Below are positions 11,054 through 22,551 of a stretch of 64,000 bases of DNA, piece by piece. The notes beneath the pieces were generated by a model. It worked only from the letters and a program-made list of their open reading frames with translations. It searched no databases and was not told where the DNA came from. The stretch's first letter is position 1. Each line of letters starts with the position of its first letter. Source of the DNA: Pulicaria dysenterica (lineage: Eukaryota > Streptophyta > Magnoliopsida > Asterales > Asteraceae); assembly GCA_947179395.2 (NCBI GenBank), contig OX359291.1, forward strand, positions 56,155,458 through 56,219,457. The letters are read 5' to 3'. A program made the position numbers and the translations under genes.

Positions 11054-12140
11054 CACTAGTACAAAATTTGACAATATATACAATTTAAAACCGTGACTAA
11101 AGTGTTTAAGTAAGGTGTTTTCTCATTCGAAGAGCGACCTATATTGCGTCTTTTTTTATACCTTATGGCTACATTTTAGTTTCCGTGATTAAATGACATT
11201 TAAATTTGTAATTGGAGACCAAAAGCATCACATGCATTTTCTTTTATCATTATACTTTACTTGTCCACGCACACAATAAAAAGAACCCGTCACCATAAAT
11301 CATTTATAAGGACTGTTTTTCTTTTACCAAAACAGTAATACTTTTAGAGACACAACACGTTAAACGTAACCATTACATATAATCGCAGTTTTTTTTTATT
11401 TATCATTACTATTATTTATTTTTCAAGACACATAATCAAATAAATTGTAATCATACAATACTTTTAGTCATAGTTAATTAATTTTCATCTAGGTTACCCA
11501 ATAGACACACATAATCAATGAAACCATTACCCTAAAATACTGGTACTGTTTGTTTTACCGTAATGCGAACGAATGAAAATGATTTTAATTTCATCCATGT
11601 TAGTTATCGGATGATATTCCTCTACCTAAATACTTTAAAAAATTTAATTTTTTTCCAAATAATGTTACCAAACGCAATATACAACGGAATTTGATTTCAA
11701 TTTTATTTACACTCTTTTACATTACGGTGAAACAAATAAGACTTTATAGTCACAAATTTTTAATTTTACCATAACTATTGTAACTTTAGACACGCGTGAC
11801 AATAAAACCGTTTAACTCTAGACATGTGTGGCCAATAAAATCGTGACTAGAAACTAATAGTAACATTATTTATTTTAATCATGCAAATTTGAACTTTTAG
11901 ACACCAATTAGTAATATTAGAAATTATGACCATAAACTACTAACGGACTAGTTTAAATCATGTAACATGACGATTATTTATTTTCAGTCACACGTAATTA
12001 ATAAACCAGTGACCGTAAAGCACCTGAAATCATAGTTTTTATTCATTTATCGTTACTGGTCATGAACTTTTTGACACACTTAACCAATTAAGTCGTGACT
12101 GTAAAGTACTTAAATAATCACAATTATCTATTTGAACCAT
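11054..12140. mobile_element. CACTA (En/Spm)-like terminal and subterminal region
   Basis: The segment begins CACTAGTACAAAA, which fits the terminal inverted repeat of plant CACTA transposons. The following kilobase is filled with short words in both orientations around GTGAC-TAAA (for example near 11090, 11790, 11843, 12010, 12095), as expected of transposase-binding subterminal repeats. No opposite terminus and no transposase is visible, so this is a fragment or a solo end. Confidence 0.5.
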
Positions 12141-12331
12141 AATTATTGTTTACCGAATTTCGAATTTTTTAAGACCCAAATTCGGTTGGTCAAGCTTTAA
12201 CCGATTTTAAAATCATTTTGTGAGCCGATTTTATCAAATCAGACGTTTTTTAAAATCAATTGAACTTTGATTTTTCTTATCAAATCTATTATCACTCCTG
12301 ACGATTATTTTGTGATTCAAGTCTATCAAAG

Positions 12332-14070
12332 ATGAATCTAACCAGGATCTCAACTCAAAAGATTTTATCAAACTGCTCAACAATCAACCATTGCATTACA
12401 AAAATAGAAGACTATTTGAAAACAATGTTGAATGATATGTTTCTTTTATATGATGACTTGGTGGATGAACAAACGGAAGAACTTTCTGAATTGTATAAGA
12501 AACATCCAGAAGCATCAACAAAGATTCATCATAAGCCTTCAAAACTTCAAGGGTTCGAATTTCAAAAGAACAGAGTAGATTCTCTCAAACAAGAGATTAA
12601 GATGCTCAAGAAAAAGATATCCAAAGTGTCTGAGGAGTCTCAACTTCTGAAGAAAAAAGTGTCAAAAGTTTGAAGTGAGATTGGAAAGAAAGAAACTGAA
12701 GCAGAAAGTGAGAAGAAGTGAGCAGACAGACAATGCTAAGCTGAAAGCAATTTTGTCTAGATTATTCTTTAAAGCTCAAAGATGCACAAACAATGCTCGA
12801 TAATGATCAGAAGATTAAGAACATACTTTATGATGCAAGAGCTGAGTTGCATGAAAAAAAATCAAAGGATTATAGCAACAGCTTTTAGCTTCTTCTCAGC
12901 CACGTGTCCACAGCTCAATCCTTGAAAAGAAAATCTCTTAGCTTCAAATGACACTAGACACACACACACACACACACAGATTTGAGAAAGAGAAGACAGA
13001 GATGATGACTAAAAATTATAAGATTAAAAAGACTTCCGGTGAAAGAAGACAAAGAAGTTTCTCATTCTAGTAGTCAATCTGATTTTTATCTTTCTATTGT
13101 AGATTCTTTCCAGTCAGAAAGAAGTTTCACCTATGCTGAAAAGGCCAAGAAGAGATATATATCTTCTCATTTTGTGAAACCATCGGTCAAAGAAACAAAA
13201 TTCTCTCAGAAACAGAAGAATACAAAATTTAGAACTAAACAAAATCATTAATATTCTAACAGTTCTAATTCATGTTTTCCCGTTCTCACAAATGATTGTA
13301 CACTAAAGAAGAAACAAGCTTGGATTTCCAACAAGAATTTATCTGAGAAATCAGCCAACAATAAATTATCATGTGATCAATCAAAAGCAAGGACAGTGAG
13401 ATCATCCTGGACTGAAGAGAAAAAAACTTCTCAGACAACCCTAGGAACCTCAAAGTTCAGAGTTCAGAACGTTTTTAATGATGATTTTTCATCTAATGCT
13501 ATTTTTAATTGAGGAATTCCAAAAAACAAAGAGTCAACTTGAAAAAAGAATTTTTTCTACTCGAAATAACAACAAATACAAATATTTCTCCAAACCAAAA
13601 ACTAATTTTGATTTTGTGCTGAAAACAGATGTTAGGTACCTATTTTTGGTTTATTTAGTCAAACACCTAATATTTCAAAGGAAACATTTGTAAATCGTCA
13701 AGAAAAAAACATCAGCTTTTTTTTTTGTCAAACATGAAATTCTCTAATGGCATCCAAGACCATTAAATACAAAGGTCCATAAACCAGTAATTGCAGAGAA
13801 TACGTGAACATTGATTCCAAAAACTGCATATGCTAACAATTCAGGACCCAAAACCGATTGGGTACCAAAAATCTTCAATCCTTTTTGCAGTTGAAAGAAT
13901 TATGAGATATTGTTGGAGCATAATGAAGATCATTCAGACTGAAGTTAAGATCATTGTGCTTGGTATGCTAAAAAATTTACATCTCATGATTGAGAAAAAG
14001 AAGAAGCTCCCTGCGAAACATTTCATTTTTCATTCATTCTATTTAACATTAGTCCGAGTCTAATGATCTG
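12332..14070 (+). pseudogene. Sirevirus-like copia gag/spacer remnant
   Basis: An open frame at 12332-12673 encodes 113 residues ending in a Lys-rich coiled coil (SLKQEIKMLKKKISKVSEES). Further pieces (13039-13251 and others to 14063) are Ser/Lys/Asn-rich. Near 13835 one frame reads AYANNSGPKTDWVPK, a phrase of the type found just before protease in Sirevirus-like Gag-Pol; element A has a comparable KKWVPKQ at 1307. Stops and shifts are many, and protease, integrase and RT are absent. The family assignment is by resemblance only. Confidence 0.4.
12957..12979. repeat. (AC)n microsatellite
   Basis: About eleven AC units lie within the gag remnant. Confidence 0.9.
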
Positions 14071-14135
14071 AGATGCTTACTTTGCGCAGTTTGTCATTGT
14101 TTAAGATTTTATGTATTCCAATGATTGTATTTTGC

Positions 14136-14158
14136 GGGGGGGGGGGGGGGGGGGGGGG
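14136..14158 (+). repeat. Poly(G) tract of 23 bases
   Basis: An unbroken run of 23 G follows 'tttgc'. Such runs are rare in AT-rich plant DNA and are prone to sequencing error. Confidence 0.9.
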
Positions 14159-14160
14159 AT

Positions 14161-14572
14161 ATTTTGACTCTATCCTAATGGATGACAAACAAGCTTTCTA
14201 CACCAATTTAGGGAGAGTTTTTACCGGATGTTTTTAGAAAAATCCAAAAACATTTAAAAATCTAAAACTAAAAAACATACAAATCTCCAAAATACAAAAA
14301 AGATTTTATTTTTTGAGTTTTTTTACTCATACAAAAGGGTATTCATTCATTGTTTCATTCTAAAACCTTTCTTACCTCCTTGTTGATATTTCATTTGATC
14401 ATTTTTCATTTCCCGAGTTCCATCTAATATCATTCTGAACTCCTTCCTTCGTTAAAGTGTATTCTATTCTTCTGGAAAACATTCATTTGTGTGTCACTTC
14501 ACTATTTGTCATAATACAAGTGATCAAAAAGTCACCGTTAGGGAGGGAGTGTAGGTATTTTCTACTCTTATG
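14161..14572. other. Unassigned DNA left of element D1
   Basis: This is AT-rich sequence with no recognisable protein or LTR. It does not resemble the gypsy integrase that flanks the right side of D1. Confidence 0.4.
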
Positions 14573-15307
14573 TGTTAGATTATGTGCAGAGATAGATAAC
14601 ACGTGTCATCGTGTCCAATGCTATGAGACACTAAAGGATCACACTGCTACACACCCAATTAGAACCATTTGGATTTACCAAGTTATGTGTGTGTAATAAC
14701 TAATTAGTTAATTAATTATTAAAGGGAAAAATAATAATGGTTGTTTATTATTTTAAAGGAGAAATTAATATTTAGTTTAAATATTAATTGAACCAATTAA
14801 TTAATAGTTATTAATTAATTAGAATGGTCAAAGGGTGTTTTCTGCAATTAAGTAATAGTTTAATTAAAGCTGAGCTTTAATTAAACGGACTTCGGCGTTA
14901 ATAAGGTTTATATATATAAATAGCCTTATAAAGCCTTAGAATATTGTTAGTTGCAAAAAAAGAAAAACCCTAGCCTCCTTTTCCCCTCTCCCCTTTGCGT
15001 CGACCTCGAAGACCAACCCCAAGGGGGTTTCGGCCTTGTCGCATAAGACACATACACGCACGGTTCTTGCGTGATCATTTTTGGTGATTTCCTGTGGCGG
15101 TCTAGCATCCTGTTCGTGGTGGTGCAGTAGCGGTGTTCTACCTTTAGCTTTCTGGAATAAAGTTTCAAGATTGAGAAAATGTATAATTTTTATCCTCTAC
15201 TCATGTTTAGTTTCCTGTACGAGTTAGATGAGATCACTGGAGGAGGTTCTGTTTATATTCCGCTGCGTATGATTATTATCTGATTTTATACCCTATAAAA
15301 CCCTTCA
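14573..15307 (+). repeat. D-family 5' LTR (D1 copy)
   Basis: It starts TGTTAGATTATGTGC and ends ...CCCTTCA immediately before the primer-binding site. The same opening recurs at 22552, 31453, 32104 (variant) and 28406 (variant). The order is a conserved head, AT-rich fold-back DNA, a TATA box, a GC-rich cassette, a GCAGTAGC-type block and a polypyrimidine-poor end. Confidence 0.85.
14911..14923 (+). promoter_or_regulatory. TATA box in D1 LTR
   Basis: TATATATAAATAG lies in the middle of the LTR, upstream of the GC-rich cassette, which is the expected place for the Pol II promoter of element RNA. Confidence 0.55.
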
Positions 15308-15308
15308 G

Positions 15309-15320
15309 TGGTATCAGAGC
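15309..15320 (+). promoter_or_regulatory. tRNA-Met primer-binding site of D1
   Basis: TGGTATCAGAGC, a perfect 12-base match to the plant initiator-tRNA-Met 3' end complement, one base after the LTR. Confidence 0.9.
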
Positions 15321-17103
15321 CACTTTTATCCTCGTAGGAAACTAATTAGGTTTTTTTATTCTCATGAAATAGATTTCGTTTATCAAGAGAAAGTTTTTAA
15401 TTATCTAGGATAATAGAAATCTAGTTTTGATTTTATTGATTGTTTTTGATAAAAGATTATTAGATTTAATGTTTTAGTTAAATCGTTTTTTATTGTTATT
15501 GTTATTTGCGAAAAAGGAATTCGAACCACCACCATCGCCGGAAGCGACGACGGAGGCGGCCTAGCTTGGCGCCGGTCGCAGATCGATGACAGCCCAACAG
15601 CGGCGGAAGTCGATTGGTACCACCAGCATGGTGGTCGACGTCGTGGCAGGTAGTCGGCGTCGGACTAGGGTGGACGACGGCGTGGCAGGCGTCGGCGGCT
15701 GGTGTGGCTTCGGCCCAGGAACCATTGCCCAAACCGGCCCGGCTGCGTCTTGGTCCGAAAGGGCTACGGCCCAACCAAGCTTTTGGTTTTCGGCCCAGGT
15801 TCATTTTTCCGACCCATCTTCAAGTATTTGGCCCAGCTCGCGGTTCGGATATCGTGGTCGATATGAAGTTAAAATATAGTTATTTTTTTTAACTTCAAGT
15901 TTATATATTATTTTAAGTCTTTGATTAATTATCAAGTATGAAACTTAAAGTATATTTTTATTGCGAGTAACATGGAAACAATAGAGGTGATTTTAACAGG
16001 TTGTTAAAATCATTATTTTTCATCAAGATGAATAATCATAAATCAGTTGTTGTTTTATTTCATGTATTAGTTTTAGTACATGTTTGGGATGCCATAGCTG
16101 AACCCTAGACCTTATGGATTGTTTTATTTACTGAACTTGTGGTTGTGATTGGTTTTTCTATTCTATGGTGTGTGAAGGTCTGCGTGCCACTTACAACCCA
16201 TATTCTATTATGTAAAAGTACTAGACTAGCGGGCCTGCGTGCCTTTGATTATTTTTGTAAAGTTTCATTTCTAGTTTTTAGATTTTAGAATAGAATATAT
16301 AGAATAGATTTGAAGCTGATACAAGGAGCAAGGAGCAGGATTGGATGCAGGAGCCAGTGGGAGCTTCAGAGTTTCATGCCATGAGTGTTGTTTTCCACAT
16401 AAGTTTTGGACCGTCGGGTTTTTTCGTGTGGCTCACGAAACCGACATTAGTCAAGGGCAAGGCTAAGGCAAAGATATTGTGTATTGTTTTATTTATTTAC
16501 ATATTATATATGCGTGGTTGTGATTCACACGATGAAATAAAACAGGGTTTTAATAATAGACATTATTTGACAGTGTTTTTACAAAGAAAACTGGCAAAAA
16601 GGTTTTTCTTGTTTTAAAAACTTTTGAAATCCTTTTCTTAGATCAGTGCGCTACCCACCTAATTGTACACCTTTCCTATTAAATGGTACTCGGGTGTCGG
16701 AAGTGACCAAACCTTGGGCATTCGGCTTCAAACCATTGCGGGAAAGGGTGTGAAAGGCTCTGCGATAATCGGGAGTCCCGGCCAGAGTTCACACTGTCTT
16801 AGGTGATGCGATCTATTTTGTTGATAATCGGGAGTCCCGGCCCAAAATGCACTAGAGGGACTAAAGCATGCACGGTTCTTGTAGCCGATGTCCCGCGAAT
16901 CTAGGAGTCGTGTCCAGGTAGGATACGATTGGTATAGGTTTTACCTACCAGAAATAGCATTGTCCCGGTGGGAAGTGCCCAAACCTTGCATCGGGAAATG
17001 TGAAATATGGATCATAGTCTAATAATTTATTTTTAAAAGGTAATAATTATTAGAAGATATAATCATACTACTGAATCGGTTTTACATTTATCTTTTTCTG
17101 TAG
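15321..17103 (+). other. Long 5' leader of D1
   Basis: There is a 1.8-kb untranslated region between the primer-binding site and gag. It holds a GC-rich part (15520-15860) with repeated GGCCCA words, and a block from about 16640 to 17000 that is shared with D2 (25630-25960) and E (34440-34659). In the shared block a 20-bp unit containing CGGGAGTCCCG is repeated (16764-16783 and 16823-16842). The GC-rich open frames here are not conserved between copies and I do not call them genes. The leader may act in packaging or translation; that is inference. Confidence 0.65.
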
Positions 17104-17896
17104 ATGTCTATTTTATCTATTATAACGTTTTACTCACCCGAAGAATCCCTAAGGCTTATCATTGGCAAGTGGAAGCTTTCAGGTCCAAACTTTACTGTTT
17201 GGAAGATGCATCTTAAGAATATATTAGATGCACAGGGAAAGCTATACGTCATAGAGACTTTACCTCTAAGACGACCAGGAGAAGATGCCCACGATAGTGA
17301 GTATGATGCTTACTATCAGTATCTGGCTGATGAATCTGATGTCATGTCGATTCTCGTTCTCTCAGCTTCATCCGAGTTTACAGATGATCTCCGGGAGAAG
17401 TCATCGTATGAGGTTGTTCGAACATTGGAGGAAAGGTTCAAGTATAGTGAACGGATATGTCGTATCTTGCTAATGAAAGAAAGTCTTTTGTTAAAGATGA
17501 AAGAAAACTAGCCAATTACCGATCATCTCATTAATGTGAGAAGACTTCTTGATTGCTATGAGACCTTTGGTCCAAAATCAAAGCCACATGAGCTAGTTAT
17601 GCTCTTGTTCGGCTCCTTGTTGGACTATTATCAGACTAGGGTAATGTACATCCTTGGAGATTTTGAGATGACGGTCGCAAGCTTGCACGAGATTCAACAG
17701 ATGTAGGAAGCTAAGACAAGGAGATATGGACCTGCGGGTAGGCGAAAGCTCCATGGTTGGTGTTAAAGCTGTAGGGACATATTGTCTTAGTTTGCCTTCG
17801 GGCATGGTCTTAGAGCTAGAACTTTGTTATTATGTTCCTAGACTTATCAAGAATGTTATCTCGTTCGATTTGCTTATAGACTATGGTTTTAACTAT
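17104..17896 (+). pseudogene. D1 gag with protease-distal remnant
   Basis: The ATG is followed by FYSPEESLRLIIGKWKLSG and NFTVWKMHLKNILDAQGKLY, the N-terminal Gag domain of Tnt1-type copia elements (about residues 1-135). A TAG at 17509 interrupts a frame that continues through ITDHLINVRRLLD to about 17700. The zinc knuckle and the protease active site found in D2 (26725-26880) are missing. The sequence jumps instead to the LRVGESS...VGVKAVGTYCL region, which in D2 lies after protease. An internal deletion of several hundred bases is therefore likely. Confidence 0.75.
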
Positions 17897-19370
17897 TTGA
17901 AGATGCACAACCTTCAAATAACACTAGAGAGATTCATGCTGAGACCAAACATATAGATATTGCATCTCAAAATGATGAAGTTCTCATTCGTAGATTTGCA
18001 CAAACACCTCATGCACCTGACCAATATGGTTATCATATCGATGCGGAGGAGCAGAGTCTAGGAGATCTTGGAGAACCCCCAAGTTATAGAGCTGCATTGT
18101 TGGTTCCGGAATCCGATAAATGGCTTGAAGAAATGAATGTGGAAATGCAATCCATGAAAGATAATCAAGTTTGTGAATTGATTGATCTTCCTCCGAACAG
18201 TAAGACTGTGGGGAGCAAGTGGATCTTCAAGAAGAAGACCGACATGGATGGAAATGTACACACCTATAAAGCTTGTCTAGTAGCAAAAGGTTACACTCAA
18301 ACCTACGGGATTGACTATGAAAAAACCTTCTCGCCTGTTGCTGATGTTAAATCTATTAGGATTCTTATAGCCATAGCAGCGTACTATGACTTTGAGATTT
18401 GGCAAATGGATGTCAAGACAGCCTTCTTGAACGGTCACCTTAATGAAGATGTTTATATGGTGCAACCCGAGAACTTTTGTGAATCCAAAATATCCAAATA
18501 AAGTATGCAAGCTTCAAAGATCTATTTATGGATTAATGCAAGCATCAAGAAGTTGGAATAAACGGTTCGATGAGGAGATCAAAAAGGCTGGTTTCACTCA
18601 AAACCCTAATGATCCATGTGTATACTTGAGAGCTAGTGGGATCATCGTTATCTTTCTGATCTTATATCTTGATGACATATTACTCATGGGAAACAACATT
18701 CTAATGCTACAAGATGTAAAATCCTGGCTTGGAAAAAGTTTCGCCATGAAAGATTTAGGGGAACTGGCATATATTCTTGGAATCAAGATCTATAGGGATA
18801 GATCAAAGCGGTTGATAGGTTTAAGTAAAAGTGCTTACATTGACAAAATTCTAAAATGGTTTAGAATGGATGCTTCCAAGCGTGGAAGTCTTCCAATGCA
18901 ACCCAATGTAAACTTGAGTAAAACTCAAGGACCGTCGACACCTGATGAGGTGAAGCGTATGGAGGGAATCCCTAATGCTTCGGCTGTGGGATCCATCATG
19001 TATGTTGTGAAGTGCACTAGACCTGATGTCGCGTTCTGTTAGAACCTTACAAGTAGATACCAGCAGAATCCTGGTGAGAGTCACTGGACTGTAGTTAAGA
19101 ACATATTAAAGTATCTGGGAAATACTAAAAACATGGTTCCAATTTATGGGGGGATATCGAAAGAGAGCTCACTGTTACTTGCTACACTGATGCTGGTTTT
19201 GAAATAGATCGAGATGATACTCGATCCCAGACTGGATACGTCTTCGCTATGAACTTAGGGGCAGTTAAATGGAAAAGTACACACATATGACAACTAAGCA
19301 GACCATTTTGCGAAGCGAATGACATGCAACTAGCATCTCGGGCATGCTAGAAACATTGGGCTTTTGACCT
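17897..19370 (+). pseudogene. D1 reverse transcriptase and RNase H remnant, from a different copia family
   Basis: RT reads from PPSYRAAL (18075) through GSKWIFKKKTDMDGN, WQMDVKTAFLNGHL, a frameshift near 18475, then YGLMQASRSWNKRF, LYLDDILLMGN (the YVDD motif is YLDD) and SAVGSIMYV, with a TAG at 19040. RNase H follows in a ruined state with a large deletion; only a DHFAK-like tether and a terminal HARNIGL remain near 19300-19360. Compared with the D2 and D3 RT at the same sites, the wording differs throughout (for instance LPPNSKTVGSKW here, LPQYSEAVGCKW in D3), so this half belongs to another family. Confidence 0.8.
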
Positions 19371-20241
19371 GCTAGTAGTCTTATGTAAATCTATTTTAGT
19401 ATTTGAATAATTGGAGCGTTGAACAGTTTTTATTTTAAAATGAATTAATATACTTGGTATGATTTTTTTTCATTTATATTAACTGTGCTCTATATTTGCA
19501 TGTTTATATCCGTGAATATTTGATATTCTAAAAATTGTCCATTACCGGTTAATGATACGGGAGTATTATTGAACTAAGGTAAATGTGAGAGTATGGGTGA
19601 TATTTATTATGAATAAATATTAATGATGATGCCACCTAACTCACATGTTGTGCATTGGTGATGAACATTGGGCAGACCCGATTTTCAAGAGTTCACTGCA
19701 TGATTTTATGTCAACTGTCATGATAAATGGTTATATCATTCGTCCTCAGACTTGAGATGCAAGTAGGTTTCGAGTGAGTGTAATGTCTATCTTTGATGTG
19801 ATTAAACGCAGTCCTGAATAAGGTTGTTATAAAAGTCATTTTCAGGATAGATATGAAACTTACGACGAACACGTGCAGTCAAGATAGGATTTGTTCCTCT
19901 ACGAGTAATAGAGTAAGATACTTCTTGGGCCCCTCGATGAATTGAATAGATAGTGTATGGCCATAACCAAAGGTCATTAGGATGATGCCTAATGAGTTTG
20001 GTAATCTGCTTAAAGTCTAGATCGAGAATAGAAATCGTATAGATAATTAGAATGACACGTGAGCCATGTCTAATACTATACACAGTATCTGAAACAAAAG
20101 GATGATTGATTTATACACCATTTAAAATGAGACGTTTAAGAAACCATATTCATGTGTCTCTAGGGGCATTGGCGTGTTGCTAGACGCTAACCTTTGCTTG
20201 TATAGTTACTTGTTATTATGACATGCGCAAGTGGGAGCTAA
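19371..20241 (+). other. 3' noncoding region of D1
   Basis: About 870 bp without a recognisable gene. It ends in AAGTGGGAGCTAA, a probable polypurine primer just before the LTR. Confidence 0.45.
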
Positions 20242-20454
20242 TGGATTATGCTCATGTCATAATATGATTATATGGTTAGATACACATGAGCCTAAAGGGT
20301 TACACGCTTATACACTGAGATACCAATTAATAATAATAATATAATTAATGTATTTATATTATTTATGTAATTCAAAATATTAATTGGGCCTAATTAAGTA
20401 TGGACTTAATAAATAATTGTTATTGGGCTTTAATTAAAAGGAGATCGGCCTTAA

Positions 20455-20575
20455 TGTAGATTAAGGATAAACTTTAATTTGAATTAAAGGATAAACTTTA
20501 ATGTGGATTAAAGGATAAACTTTAATTTGAATTAAGGATAAACATGAGACTTAATAAGGATTAAGGATAAACATT
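20455..20575 (+). repeat. Minisatellite in LTR (GGATTAAGGATAAACTTTAA unit)
   Basis: Imperfect tandem units of roughly 25-32 bp sharing GGATAAACTTTAAT. Confidence 0.75.
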
Positions 20576-20656
20576 AGAAAGAGATAAATACGCAAGAGTT
20601 TATCTTTATCTCAAACTCATTTTCTCCTATATATACATTAAGAATTTTGTGACCCT

Positions 20657-20657
<1 letters not shown>

Positions 20658-20726
<69 letters not shown>
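20658..20726. repeat. (TA)n followed by poly(T)
   Basis: About 26 TA units and then a T-run; open frames through it are meaningless. Confidence 0.9.
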
Positions 20727-20727
<1 letters not shown>

Positions 20728-21074
20728 GTTTTTTTTCAATTTTGATCTTAAAATTTGGACAGTTTTGTGTTCATAATGATTCAAGCAACAAAGGGTTGTT
20801 CTTGGTGATTAATTCAAGCATTACAAAAGGACTAGCATCCATTGGTGATCAAGAAAGTGTAGTATGGACTACATTAGAGGTATTCTAATTTGAATACTAG
20901 GGTTTCAAGGCTACACAACAAGTTCTCGAATTACTCCTCTTAATTTTGATTAAAGGTACTAGTTCTTATCTTTTCGTTTGATTATTTTGGCAATACGTAG
21001 ATCCGGCTATTGGTCATGTTTTTCGCTGCGTTTATATATATTATTATGTATTATTTTATTTTATATCACCAACA

Positions 21075-21868
21075 GTGTTTTCACTACACGGGGTCTGATG
21101 TCTATTGTATCGGATCGAGATGTGAAATTTACTTCCATGTTTTGGAGAACGTTCATGAAGACTTGGGTACTGGGTGATCCTTAGTATTAAACACCATCCC
21201 CAAATAGATGATCAGAGTGAGCGGACTATACCAACATTAGAACATATGTTGCGGGCCTACGTGATTAACTTAGATGAAAGTTGAGATTTGTAGTTTTCAT
21301 ATAACAATAGTTATTATGCATTGTTTTCATTCTTTATAACAACAATTTCATGCAAGTATTGGAATGCCACTATATGAGATGCTATATGGTAGGAACTGCA
21401 TAAACGTTAGTGTACATACAACATCTTCGAAAGAGATTAAAGAAGCTTAGATCCGACAGAAAAGTTACGCAGATAAACGGAGATCACATCTCAAGTTTTG
21501 GGTTGGAGATTTTGTACTTTTGAAGGTATCGTCATGGAAGGGTGTGATTCAGTATAGAAAGAGTTGAGTTTCTGGATGTATTATCTAAGATACACATCAC
21601 TTTCCATGTATCCTATCTCCGAAAGTGTCTAGCCGATGAATCAACGTTTGTGCCAATGGAGGATATATTATATTCAGAGACCGGTTGCAATACTAGAAAG
21701 GAAATTGAAGCAAATTTGAACAAGCAGGTTGTAATTGTAAAGGTACAGTGTGAACACCAAAAGGGGTTAGAGTGGACGTAGGAAACGGAGGAAAAATGAT
21801 AAAGAATTGCCATGCGTTATTCTACTAGATATTTCAGGGCGAAATCGTAGCTAAGTAGGGGAGAGTTG
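21075..21868 (+). pseudogene. Ty3/gypsy integrase C-terminal fragment
   Basis: The frame opens with GLMSIVSDRDVKFTSMFWRT, the second Asp motif of gypsy integrase. It continues in broken frames through an HHPQMDDQSERTI-like motif (third catalytic residue region near 21210), a YEMLYGR-like motif near 21385 and a GDFVLLKVS motif near 21505. The closing stretch ends in a polypurine tract GTAGGGGAGAGT. The N-terminal half is missing because the copia LTR cuts in at 21074. This gives the window's only recognisable gypsy element. Confidence 0.8.
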
Positions 21869-22551
21869 TAATACACGTAATTCGAATTGGAATATTACTT
21901 TAATAATAAGGAAGGATGGACCATGTTATCTTGTATTTTGGGCATTTAAACTTATACCTTTGAAGTAAAAGGACTAAATGTTATATATAGAATGTAGGAA
22001 AGGGTATTAAAACCCAAATTAGGACTCAAAGCCGAAGATTATTGTTCAACCGTTTGTACCAATGGGTGTTCTTGGTGTTTATGTGTGCGTCTCGAGAGGA
22101 ACGAGAAGAAAATAGGGTGGATCTTTGTCGGTTTATCATCATACAATAAAGAATCAATTATGTAATGGTCCATAACCCTTTTGTGATCAATTCAGTACCG
22201 TTTTACACTTGTTGGATAAAATTTGGGAATGGTTTTGAATTGGATTTTATGATTGTAGAACACATTGAGTAACCTAAGAACTAAGTTTGGAAATTATGTA
22301 TATAAAACATGATGAAACCTTAATAACTATTTAGTATGGGTTAACCTAAATGTTGTTAGGAGATGATAGGAATTGGAATGAACTATTTTGGTTAAGAAAC
22401 AAGTTTGATTGGTTTAAAATTTATCAATTGTTCTGAGTCCAACCGTAAATGTTCTTGAAGTTTTCCAAATCGTAAATTTATTGGAAATATAAATCAAAAA
22501 CACTTAAGGGACAAGCGGTGGGGATTGTAAATTCGTCTAGGGGCAATAATT
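21869..22551 (+). repeat. Gypsy 3' LTR, truncated by D2
   Basis: It starts TGTAATACACG directly after the polypurine tract and runs until the D2 LTR begins. There is no clear CA end, so truncation by the D2 insertion is likely. No second copy is available for comparison. Confidence 0.5.

Larger units (their letters stand above)
14573..21074 (+). mobile_element. Element D1: copia, apparently chimeric (LTR to LTR)
   Basis: The 5' part is an LTR (14573-15307), primer-binding site, 1.8-kb leader, gag and a protease-distal remnant that match the D family (compare D2 at 22552-27100). Near 17900 the match to D2 stops. The RT, RNase H remnant, 3' noncoding region and terminal LTR (20242-21074) that follow do not match the D-family LTR. 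Flanking DNA also differs: the right side is gypsy integrase, the left side is not. Deletion between two nested copia elements, or recombination, would explain this. Confidence 0.65.
20242..21074 (+). repeat. 3' LTR of the second copia family in D1
   Basis: It runs from TGGATTATGCTC (after the polypurine tract) to ...CACCAACA, abutting gypsy integrase. Inside are about five imperfect copies of a GATTAAGGATAAAC-type unit (20455-20575), a (TA)n tract (20658-20710) and a T-run. The boundaries come from TG...CA and the sudden start of gypsy coding sequence. Confidence 0.6.

Noticed and set aside
15309..15320. tRNA gene fragments at TGGTATCAGAGC sites
   Set aside because: These are 12-base primer-binding sites next to LTRs, without any tRNA body.
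15502..15892. GC-rich overlapping frames on both strands in the D1 leader
   Set aside because: They are not kept in D2 or E and have no domain features; openness follows from high GC content.
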